Source of the DNA: Pirellulales bacterium
Lineage (GTDB): Bacteria > Planctomycetota > Planctomycetia > Pirellulales > JAICIG01
Direction: 5' to 3'
Length of the DNA stretch: 11,794 bases
Assembly: GCA_025924495.1 (NCBI GenBank)
Contig: JAICIG010000247.1
Coordinates: 1 to 11,794, forward strand
Made by a program: the position numbers and the translations under genes. The notes beneath the pieces were generated by a model. That model made no database searches. It was not told where the DNA came from and worked only from the letters and a program-made list of their open reading frames with translations. This document shows positions 1 through 5,779 of the stretch, piece after piece (position 1 is the stretch's first letter; each line of letters opens with the position of its first letter).

Positions 1-1
1 C

Positions 2-1513
2 GATCATCCGGGCGATACCGTGGCGCGTTTTCACGTGGCGAACTCGCCGCTTGGTCCGGTTGTCGGCCTTGGCAATCACTCGGACGACGCCTCGGCCTCG
101 CGGGTTTCGCTGGCGGCCCGGCGGCGGTTGTTGAACTACGGTTATGGGCCGACGATTTACGGCTGGGCGCGCGAGCTGGCGAAGACCTGCGACGGCCGCG
201 ATGCGCGGCGCCTGATGCAGCTCGTCGAACTGGCCTACCGCTACGAGAACGAGGCGACGCTCCGCACCCGCGATTTCGTACACTTCGTCCAGCGCCAGAA
301 GGTCGAAGATCCAACCGCCGCGCAGGTTCGCGTGATGACGATCCATCAGTCCAAAGGTCTGGAGTTCGACATCGTCGTGCTGCCGCAACTCGATGTTCGC
401 TTGAGCGGCCAGCCGCCGGCCGTCGTGGTTGGCCGCCCCCAACCTACGGCGCCCGTCGACTTCGTCTGCCGGTACGCCAGCAAGGAGCTACGCGCCCTGC
501 TGCCGTTGGAGATTCAGCAGGTCTTCGAAAGCCAGGCCGATCAGGCCATCCGCGAATCGCTGTGCGTGCTGTACGTCGCCTTGAGTCGCGCGGTGCACGG
601 CCTGTACATGATCGTCGCGCCTTCGACGCCGAGCGAAAAGAACTTGCCCGCCACCTTCGCGGGGTTGCTGCGTTCGATGCTTAGCGACGGCGGTAGAGCC
701 GAATCGGGGAAGACGCTGTATGAATATGGCGACGCCGATTGGCATGAGCGGCGCCCAACCAAGAGCAAGCGCGCGGTGGCAAAACCGGAGCCTGCCTTGG
801 CCGAAGATGCTGCCGCTGCCAGCTTCAAGACGTTGCTGGCGCCGACGCGCGAGCGGCGGAAACGCGGCCTTGAGCGGCAAAGCCCTTCAGGCTTCGAGGG
901 CGGGGAAGTGGCCGATCTGGCGTATCTGATGCGACTCGATTCGGCCGGCGCCCTGGAGCGCGGTACGGTGGTCCATGCCTGGTTCGAGCAGATTGAATGG
1001 CTCGACGACGGCCCGCCACGCGATGCGGCGCTCGACGAGATCGCGGCGCGACTCGGCGCCACGAAGGCCGAGGCGACTCGGTGGCGGCAGGAATTTCGCG
1101 CCATGCTCGCTCAGCCCGCCATCCGCGCGTGTCTCACACGCAGTGAATATTCGCACCACGCCCCCTGGGCAACCGACGGGGGCGTCGCGAAGGCGTGGGG
1201 GGCGTCGTTGAACTTTCGCACGTCGCATGAGCGGCGGTTTGCCGTGCGCGACGCCGATGCGATCCTCAGCGGCAGTCTCGACCGCCTGGTATTGATCTAC
1301 CGTGGCGAGCAGTTAATCGCCGCCGAGGTGCTCGACTTCAAAACCGATTCCGTAGGCGCGAAGGGTTCCGAGCGTTACCAGGCCGCCGTCGCCCGCTACC
1401 GGCCGCAATTGGCCGCCTATCGCCGGGCAGTCGCGCATTTGACCGGCCTGCCAAGCGAGCGCGTGTTCGCGCGGTTATTGTTCGTCGAGCCAGGCATAGT
1501 AGAGAGCGTCTAA
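2..1513 (+). CDS. addA: UvrD/AddA-type helicase-nuclease, C-terminal part (5' end outside window)
   Basis: This is the C-terminal part of a superfamily 1 helicase fused to a RecB-family nuclease, the architecture of AddA, which unwinds and trims double-strand DNA ends for recombination. The reading frame is open to the window edge (codons from base 2), so the GTG at 20 is internal and the gene begins upstream. Visible marks are helicase motif V (VRVMTIHQSKGLEFD, from base 326), motif VI (LYVALSRA, near 566-589) and a C-terminal PD-(D/E)XK nuclease. The nuclease shows GSLDRL with its Asp at 1280-1282, then EVLDFKTD with Asp at 1334-1336 and Lys at 1340-1342, then the YRPQLAAYRRA helix, which in this family resembles the QxxxY motif. 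The ATP-binding N-terminal half is not visible, nor is an AddB partner, which would be expected upstream. The exact subfamily (AddA versus another UvrD-nuclease fusion) cannot be settled from this part alone. Confidence 0.88.
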   Translation, partial: DHPGDTVARFHVANSPLGPVVGLGNHSDDASASRVSLAARRRLLNYGYGPTIYGWARELAKTCDGRDARRLMQLVELAYRYENEATLRTRDFVHFVQRQKVEDPTAAQVRVMTIHQSKGLEFDIVVLPQLDVRLSGQPPAVVVGRPQPTAPVDFVCRYASKELRALLPLEIQQVFESQADQAIRESLCVLYVALSRAVHGLYMIVAPSTPSEKNLPATFAGLLRSMLSDGGRAESGKTLYEYGDADWHERRPTKSKRAVAKPEPALAEDAAAASFKTLLAPTRERRKRGLERQSPSGFEGGEVADLAYLMRLDSAGALERGTVVHAWFEQIEWLDDGPPRDAALDEIAARLGATKAEATRWRQEFRAMLAQPAIRACLTRSEYSHHAPWATDGGVAKAWGASLNFRTSHERRFAVRDADAILSGSLDRLVLIYRGEQLIAAEVLDFKTDSVGAKGSERYQAAVARYRPQLAAYRRAVAHLTGLPSERVFARLLFVEPGIVESV

Positions 1514-1582
1514 TCGCTCGAAATCGGTTCCGCAGAAACGCTGATTCGCCGTCGCCCTTTTTGGCGAGAGCCGCGCGTCGCG

Positions 1583-1611
1583 TTGCTGCGCAATCGTCGA
1601 TCGCATAAAAT
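1583..1611 (+). promoter_or_regulatory. Probable sigma70-type promoter for the DUF1501 gene
   Basis: TTGCTG at 1583-1588 is followed after 17 bases by TAAAAT at 1606-1611, which matches the -10 consensus at five of six positions. The -35 match is only three of six. Transcription would begin near 1618, ahead of every plausible start of the DUF1501 gene, so that gene need not depend on the upstream helicase-nuclease transcript. Prediction by eye only. Confidence 0.4.
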
Positions 1612-1646
1612 GTCCCTTGTGCGTCGAGGGGTAAGTTTCGCTCTTC

Positions 1647-3062
1647 GTGCTGGGAGAAATGAGAGTGGCCCACGACTCTCGACCATTGCGATTCGGCTGC
1701 CCGGAAGGCGCAGCAATTTCGCGCCGCGGCTTGTTAAAAGCCGGCAGCTTGGGCCTGATGGGCGTGACGCTGCCCAAGTTGCTGCGGGCCGATCAGGAAA
1801 ACCGCGCCGCCGGCATCACGCCGCGCGCCGACGCGTGCATTGTGATCTTTCTCAATGGTGGTCCCAGTCATCTCGATATGTTGGACATGAAGCCCGAGGC
1901 CCCGGATGGGATTCGCGGCGAGTTCAAACCGATCGCCACCAGCGTTCCCGGCTTGCAGGTTTCCGAGCATTTGCCGCGGCTGGCCGGCCAGATGCATCGG
2001 GCTACGGTCGTGCGCTCGATGCACCACAGCGTGAACAATGCGCACGCACTGGCCGTTTACACGAGTCTGACCGGCCACGATCGGGGCGATGGCAACGTGG
2101 CGGTCGGCAAAGGGCCCTCCGACTATCCTTCGATCGGTTCGACGCTGGCGAAGCTGCGACCGCCCGCGGCCGCGACGGTGTCGAACGTGTCGCTGCCGTA
2201 CATCACCAAGGAAGGCGCGGGCGGTCCGCCGCAGCCGGGCTTTTTCGGGGGATTCCTGGGCGGCGCTTACGATCCGCTGTTCGTCTTGCGCGATCCTAAC
2301 GCGCCCGATTTCGCCGTGCCTGAGCTGACGCTGACCGCCGACGTAAGCGACGCCCGACTTAGCGGCCGCCGCGGACTGCTCTCGGCGCTGGAACAGCAGT
2401 TCGAGAAATCTTCGGCCAAGACGGCGGCCGACGCCATGAACGGCTTTCAAGAGCGCGCCCTCGATTTGCTCTCGTCCCCAGCGGTGCAGCGCGCGTTTCG
2501 CATCAGCGAAGAAGCCGGCAAGGTGCGCGAGTCGTACGGACGGAACATCTACGGTCAAAGCGTGTTGCTGGCCCGCCGGCTGATCGAGGCGGGCACGCGC
2601 GCCGTCACCATCTCTTGGGCGCCCGACGCCAACGCCACGTGGGATACGCACGGCGGCAACTTCGAGAAGCTCAAGACCACGCTGCTGCCGCAATTCGACG
2701 CGGCTTGCACCAGCCTGATTGTCGACCTGGCCGAACGCGGCTTGCTCGACCGCACCTTAGTTGCGGTGCTGGGCGATTTCGGCCGCACGCCCAAAATCAA
2801 CAACGCCAACGGCGGCCGCGATCACTGGAACTACTGCTACAGCCTGATGCTCGTCGGCGGCGGTCTGAAAGGGGGCTTCATCTACGGGGCCAGCGACAAG
2901 ATCGGCGCGTTCCCCGCCAGCAATCCTCTCTCGCCGGGCGACATCATCGCCACCCTCTATCATCAACTCGGCATCGCCCACGACCAGTGGGTTCACGACC
3001 AGTTCGCCCGGCCCCATCGCCTGGTCGCCAAGGGCGACATCGTCGCAGAGCTGCTGGCGTGA
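1647..3062 (+). CDS. DUF1501 family protein with Tat-type leader
   Basis: This is a DUF1501 protein, a family of the alkaline-phosphatase/sulfatase-like fold that is greatly expanded in planctomycetes; its biochemical role is not established. The N-terminus carries a twin-arginine leader (SRRGLLKAGSLGLMGV, ending near PKLLRADQ), so the protein is probably exported folded. Family marks are CIVIFLNGGPSHLDMLDMKP near residue 70, SMHHSVNNAHA near 130, the DTHGGNFEKL segment and LGDFGRTPKINNANGGRDHW in the C-terminal third, where the Asp/His residues resemble a metal site. The roughly 470-residue length is normal. The start is uncertain: the frame opens with GTG 1647, but ATG 1659 and GTG 1665 are also in frame, and GGGAG at 1652-1656 is best spaced (8 bases) for GTG 1665. 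Such genes often travel with a DUF1549/DUF1553 cytochrome-like gene; none is visible beside this one. Confidence 0.92.
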   Translation: MLGEMRVAHDSRPLRFGCPEGAAISRRGLLKAGSLGLMGVTLPKLLRADQENRAAGITPRADACIVIFLNGGPSHLDMLDMKPEAPDGIRGEFKPIATSVPGLQVSEHLPRLAGQMHRATVVRSMHHSVNNAHALAVYTSLTGHDRGDGNVAVGKGPSDYPSIGSTLAKLRPPAAATVSNVSLPYITKEGAGGPPQPGFFGGFLGGAYDPLFVLRDPNAPDFAVPELTLTADVSDARLSGRRGLLSALEQQFEKSSAKTAADAMNGFQERALDLLSSPAVQRAFRISEEAGKVRESYGRNIYGQSVLLARRLIEAGTRAVTISWAPDANATWDTHGGNFEKLKTTLLPQFDAACTSLIVDLAERGLLDRTLVAVLGDFGRTPKINNANGGRDHWNYCYSLMLVGGGLKGGFIYGASDKIGAFPASNPLSPGDIIATLYHQLGIAHDQWVHDQFARPHRLVAKGDIVAELLA

Positions 3063-3177
3063 GCGGCGATTGACGTTCGTCTGCTGTCGGTCCTACATCG
3101 AGGAACGAGCGATCATCAACGCGCCATGTTCCTCCGCGCAAAGATCGGAAGTGCGCAGTTAATGACTTATTACGCCG

Positions 3178-3213
3178 CTGACGCGCCCATTGAGTTCGTG
3201 CGCAACTCGTCAG
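3178..3213. other. Nested inverted repeat in the DUF1501/Cys-rich intergenic gap
   Basis: Bases 3063-3330 hold no convincing gene. They do contain CTGAC at 3178-3182 pairing with GTCAG at 3209-3213, and inside it GAGTT at 3192-3196 pairing with AACTC at 3204-3208 around a 7-base loop. No T-run follows on either strand, so it is not a standard intrinsic terminator. It may be a weak 3' stem for the DUF1501 transcript or chance. Confidence 0.25.
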
Positions 3214-3285
3214 CAGTGAATTCAATCCGTGCGGGGAATTGAAGCCTCGCTGACTACCATAATCTGAGCCGCAATGGGTAAAGCA

Positions 3286-3319
3286 GCCGAGAGACCGCCG
3301 GCTGTGGCAGTCTCTCGGC
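3286..3319 (-). terminator. Hairpin terminator candidate for the metallothionein-like gene
   Basis: There is a perfect 10-base stem, GCCGAGAGAC at 3286-3295 with GTCTCTCGGC at 3310-3319, around a 14-base loop. It lies about 12 bases past the stop of the minus-strand Cys-rich gene. In that direction only a short TTT follows some bases later, so the termination signal is incomplete, but the stem is far stronger than expected by chance. Confidence 0.55.
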
Positions 3320-3330
3320 GAATACCGAAG

Positions 3331-3642
3331 CTATGTTGAACAATCGCAGCCTACGCACTCGCAGGCGCTGCAATCGCAACCAGTCTCAACACAGCCGCCG
3401 CAACCACAACTGGCTGTGGCTGTCTTTGGCTTAGCGCAGCACTCAGGCTTGGCAACCGTTGCAGGCTGAAACTCCGCGCTGCACCCACAGCCGTCGCAAT
3501 CGCAAACCCCGCAGGCACAGGCATCGCCAAGGCAACCACCACAGCCGCAGGAATGAGCAATTGCCCCCATGGCGAGCGCAACGGAATAGGTCACGCCAAT
3601 GGCGACTGCCATGAGCATCGCCAAAATCGAGAAACGCTTCAT
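3331..3642 (-). CDS. Exported metallothionein-like protein with duplicated nine-Cys repeat
   Basis: I do not recognise a named family. The protein is 103 residues: a signal peptide (MKRFSILAMLMAVAIGVTYS, cleavage plausible after ALA24 or AIA29), then a region with 20 cysteines. Residues 32-55 and 79-102 are two copies of one unit with identical cysteine spacing, C-x-C-x2-C-x4-C-x-C-x2-C-x-C-x2-C-x-C. They are joined by a 23-residue linker that holds a CC pair (68-69). There are almost no other functional side chains apart from Asp/Glu, so thiolate metal binding, or a heavily disulfide-bonded secreted domain, is the natural inference. The start at 3642 was chosen over the longer frame (3678) because AAGGA at 3651-3655 sits 8 bases ahead and a signal peptide begins there. 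It lies 60 bases downstream of the CCC/CC-rich gene, same strand, probably co-transcribed. Confidence 0.8.
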   Translation of the reverse strand: MKRFSILAMLMAVAIGVTYSVALAMGAIAHSCGCGGCLGDACACGVCDCDGCGCSAEFQPATVAKPECCAKPKTATASCGCGGCVETGCDCSACECVGCDCST

Positions 3643-3702
3643 TTCGACGTTCCTTATTGTGAAGAGTTGAAAGAACAAAAAACGAGCACGCCCGGAGGCA
3701 GT

Positions 3703-4152
3703 TCATTTCAACCAGACACAATAGAGAACCGAAAGTGGCTGCGAGTCGGGAAAGGCCAGCCCGGGGTGAAGCTGGCGAATTCGCTCGACAGCAGGCGGAA
3801 AATCCGCAAGCACCACGCCGTCGGCGATTACCGAGGCTTTCGGATCAAGCAGCCGTTGCGTCTTGAGAGGTTGCCGAATTGCCGGCACGGCGGGCAACGA
3901 CTTGACGCAACAACATGGCGACTTGTCGATGACTGTTTGTGAGCAGTCTTGGCGACGATTGCCCGCTTTCTTGGCCGCGCAGCATGAACCAGCTTCAACC
4001 GCAGTTGAGTCGGCAGCCCTCTTTAAACAGCATTCGCGTTTCTGAAGCCGGGCTCGCTCGGCACAGCAGCACGGCGTTAAGCCAGCAAATGCCGGATTTG
4101 CAACGACTGCCAATAGAGTCAGAATTGTGACGACTTTGCGGAGCGCAACCAT
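3703..4152 (-). CDS. Exported protein with CCC/CC cysteine clusters, unknown function
   Basis: Not recognised by name. The 149-residue product has a clear signal peptide (MVALRKVVTILTLLAVVANP, cleavage likely after AFA23). The next 60 residues are basic and hold cysteines in adjacent groups: CCC at 28-30, CC at 41-42, CC at 57-58, C70 and CCC at 80-82. The C-terminal half (about 85-149) is Pro- and hydrophobic-rich, without repeats, and ends in VLYCVWLK with a last Cys at 145. Clustered vicinal cysteines on an exported protein suggest metal or redox chemistry outside the cytoplasm; this is inference from composition. There is no well-spaced ribosome site: GAGG abuts the ATG, and the best upstream promoter would make the message nearly leaderless. 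It is followed after 60 bases by the metallothionein-like gene. Confidence 0.75.
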   Translation of the reverse strand: MVALRKVVTILTLLAVVANPAFAGLTPCCCAERARLQKRECCLKRAADSTAVEAGSCCAAKKAGNRRQDCSQTVIDKSPCCCVKSLPAVPAIRQPLKTQRLLDPKASVIADGVVLADFPPAVERIRQLHPGLAFPDSQPLSVLYCVWLK

Positions 4153-4160
4153 ACCTCAAC

Positions 4161-4187
4161 GCTATAGCTACGCCTCGAAAAGGTCAA
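4161..4187 (-). promoter_or_regulatory. Possible promoter of the CCC/CC gene, giving a nearly leaderless message
   Basis: Read on the minus strand, TTGACC (4187-4182) is followed after 15 bases by TATAGC (4166-4161). The spacer is shorter than ideal. Transcription would begin at about 4154, one or two bases before the ATG, which fits the lack of a properly spaced Shine-Dalgarno. Low confidence. Confidence 0.3.
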
Positions 4188-4211
4188 GATTCGTACAACT
4201 TAAGAAGGAAG

Positions 4212-4240
4212 CGCCAGAGCCTTCCGCCAAGGCTCTGGCG
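4212..4240 (-). terminator. Strong hairpin terminator candidate after the coiled-coil gene
   Basis: There is a perfect 12-base stem, CGCCAGAGCCTT at 4212-4223 with AAGGCTCTGGCG at 4229-4240, and a 5-base loop. It begins about 20 bases after the stop of the 4260-4769 gene, and a pyrimidine-rich tract (CTTCCTTCTT) follows in that direction. It probably ends that transcript, so the two downstream cysteine-rich genes may be transcribed separately. Confidence 0.65.
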
Positions 4241-4259
4241 TCGTGCGCCGCTCAAACCT

Positions 4260-4769
4260 CTACTTGGCAGCGCTAGATTCTGCCTCAATTCCAAGGGCTT
4301 TCTTCAGTTTCTCGTTCTCGGCCTCGGCTGCCTTCAATTCCTTGGTGATGTCAGCACAGCAAGCTGCAATCTCCTTGCCGCTTTTGGCCTCCGTTTCGAG
4401 CTTGTCGCACATCTCTTCGGCCTTGGCCTGATGTTCTTGGATATTCGCTAAGCTCTGTTGGACTGCTTTGTTGCCCTTCGCTTCCTTGCCAAGTTTGGCG
4501 TATTCCTTCTTGGCAGCGGCGAGATTACGGCGAATTTCAGCAGCATGTTCCTGCGCCGTCTCGGCGGGAATCTGGCTGTATCGGCGGCCGTAATAATTCA
4601 GCGTCTCAGCATGGCCGATAGCGCTTCGCTGATAGGTCGAAGCGGTATGCGGGCGGAAGTATTCGCCGGTGATTTTGCGATCCGCTCGAAACGAAGGATC
4701 ATCTGCGATGGCGAACTGGCTGAACACGAGAGCGGCTAGCGCCGCGATAAGAAACAGTGGCTTAGACAT
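4260..4769 (-). CDS. Exported charged coiled-coil protein with conserved-looking Cys and CC
   Basis: The 169-residue product resembles small exported hypothetical proteins I associate with planctomycetes; no function is known to me. It has a signal peptide (MSKPLFLIAALAALVFSQ, cleavage likely after AIA22). A Tyr/His-rich segment follows (residues 30-65, including YYGRRY), then a long Glu/Lys/Ala helix from about 70 to 158 that looks like a coiled coil. Three cysteines lie in that helix: C121 (in EEMCDKLE) and C137-C138 (in IAACCADI). The spacing of 16-17 residues could place them on the same face or let a helical hairpin close by disulfide or metal. The start at 4769 was preferred over the longer frame (4865) because GGGAG lies 6 bases upstream and the signal peptide begins there; the extra 32 residues are unlike any leader. 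It heads the minus-strand exported cassette. Confidence 0.78.
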   Translation of the reverse strand: MSKPLFLIAALAALVFSQFAIADDPSFRADRKITGEYFRPHTASTYQRSAIGHAETLNYYGRRYSQIPAETAQEHAAEIRRNLAAAKKEYAKLGKEAKGNKAVQQSLANIQEHQAKAEEMCDKLETEAKSGKEIAACCADITKELKAAEAENEKLKKALGIEAESSAAK

Positions 4770-5373
4770 GGGACTCTCCCGTTTGGCGGAAAAACGTGAA
4801 ACGCGCGTCCCTTTTGCGGCGTTCTTTGCCGACTGGCGCGCACCAGAAGGTTGCTCTGCAAGCAATCGTCGTGCCGGGCGCGCTGCTGCGAAGCGCTAGC
4901 CGGTTCTAGGCGAGAAGAGAATGGGCCTTGGCGCTATGTAAACGCCTAATCGCCAGCAACTTTCTCCGAACGGCTATTAGATGGGCGCTTAAGCGCGGCT
5001 CTTCTCGGCGCGTGCGAATCCGCTCGCTACAGCGTGCGATCGCAGAACCAAAACGCGCAATTCGCAGATTTCAGAAAATCTGTTTAGCTGCGGCAGCCGA
5101 CGCGAAAAACCGACCGCCGATTCGTCGAGAGTTCAACCATCGACTGAATCATCATTGGAGCGATCTCATAGTTGCCTGTTTCCTCGGAAACAGGATCGCC
5201 TGGCTCGTTTCTCAGCCATCGTTGCACCTGCCTTTCGAGAGTGCCAAGAGCGGCGAAGCGCGCGCCCCGCGGTGTTGTGCCCGATGTGATCCGAGGGAAA
5301 AGATCGTGATCGGCTATATTTTGGCTACGGAGAATCCGGTTTAGCCGTTGCCAGCGATAATGTATGGCGCATG
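4770..5373. other. About 600 bases with no convincing gene; one short possible coding remnant and two inverted repeats
   Basis: Frames are open on both strands here but none is recognisable. The least random-looking stretch is the minus frame from about 5310 to the stop at 5084-5086, which includes the peptide EPGDPVSEETGNYEIAPMM. Its only long-frame start (5428) lies inside tRNA-Ser and is therefore implausible; an in-frame GTG would give about 47 residues. Inverted repeats are CCTGTTTCC/GGAAACAGG at 5175-5194 (2-base loop), inside that frame, and CAGATTT/AAATCTG at 5065-5082 (4-base loop), just past its stop. The piece nearest 4770 should hold the promoter of the coiled-coil gene, but I could not pick out a good one. 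Confidence 0.4.
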
Positions 5374-5375
5374 AA

Positions 5376-5404
5376 AAAGGCCCCGCAATGCAATCGGGGC
5401 CTTT
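5376..5404 (-). terminator. Rho-independent terminator of tRNA-Ser
   Basis: There is a perfect 10-base stem, AAAGGCCCCG at 5376-5385 with CGGGGCCTTT at 5395-5404, around a 9-base loop. On the minus strand it ends in an unbroken run of five T. It starts 15 bases past the tRNA 3' end, a textbook intrinsic terminator. Confidence 0.9.
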
Positions 5405-5418
5405 GCTTGTCGTTAGAG

Positions 5419-5500
5419 CGGAGGGCACGGGAGTCGAACCCGCAACCGGTTTCCCGGCACCACATTTCCAGTGTGGCCGCTAGCCATTCGCTTACCCTCC
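5419..5500 (-). tRNA. tRNA-Ser (anticodon GGA)
   Basis: On the minus strand the acceptor stem GGAGGGT pairs with GCCCTCC (one wobble). The anticodon arm CCACA-CTGGAAA-TGTGG puts anticodon GGA at 5469-5467, reading UCC and UCU serine codons. A long variable arm with a CCGG-GAAA-CCGG stem marks a class II tRNA. The T arm is GCGGG-TTCGACT-CCCGT. The gene is about 82 bases, a little short for tRNA-Ser, because the D arm is small. CCA is not encoded after the G discriminator, so it must be added by CCA transferase. The tRNA is a single gene with its own promoter and terminator, divergent from metG. Confidence 0.95.
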
Positions 5501-5547
5501 AGCAGGACGAAAGCCGAGTCGAGGCCGCCGTCCGCACACTGTGAAAA

Positions 5548-5576
5548 ATTCTAGCTGCGCATTGGCGCCTTGCAAA
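5548..5576 (-). promoter_or_regulatory. Probable promoter of tRNA-Ser
   Basis: On the minus strand, TTTGCA (5576-5571) is separated by 17 bases from TAGAAT (5553-5548), which matches the -10 consensus at five of six positions. Transcription would begin near 5541, giving about 40 bases of 5' leader to be removed by RNase P. Confidence 0.5.
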
Positions 5577-5668
5577 GGACGCTCGGGCCTTGAATACGGT
5601 TCGGCCGCCTGGTGAAGAGGGCGCCTGCCGTGCCGCCTCGGCCCACGGCACGCTTGGCCCTGGTTCCC

Positions 5669-5698
5669 CTGACTCGTTGCGGGCAAACCGGTTACAAT
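5669..5698 (+). promoter_or_regulatory. Probable promoter of metG
   Basis: CTGACT at 5669-5674 and TACAAT at 5693-5698 (five of six matches to the -10 box) are 18 bases apart. The start would be near 5705, leaving a leader of about 75 bases before the metG ATG. A 7-base stem, TGCCGTG/CACGGCA at 5626-5650, lies just upstream; its role is unknown. Confidence 0.45.
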
Positions 5699-5779
5699 GC
5701 CGGCCCGCACTCGCTTGCCGCCGGGAGAACCAGCCCGAACCGCGGGGCGGCCGAGCGCGTCTTGCCTGATGGAGTCACC

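Noticed and set aside
1540..1570. Stem TCGCC-CTTTTT-GGCGA after the helicase-nuclease stop
   Set aside because: Only five base pairs, with the T-run in the loop rather than after the stem; not a credible terminator.
1583..2299. Long open frame on the plus strand overlapping the DUF1501 start (238 residues)
   Set aside because: It is Arg/Gly-rich, has no recognisable motif, and is fully overlapped by the clear DUF1501 frame; a GC-rich shadow frame.
1734..2693. 319-residue minus-strand frame opposite DUF1501
   Set aside because: Antisense shadow of a high-GC coding sequence, with no family features.
4153..4187. MerR/CueR-type operator ahead of the CCC/CC gene
   Set aside because: TTGACCTTTT resembles the first half of such sites, but there is no matching inverted half-site and the spacer is 15 bases instead of 19-20.
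4928..5344. 138-residue plus-strand frame in the gap before tRNA-Ser
   Set aside because: No motif, no ribosome site and odd Arg/Ala composition; not supportable as a gene.
3331..5500. Genomic island inserted at tRNA-Ser
   Set aside because: The cassette lies near a tRNA, but I found no second copy of the tRNA 3' end, no integrase and no flanking direct repeat, so insertion at the tRNA is not supported.
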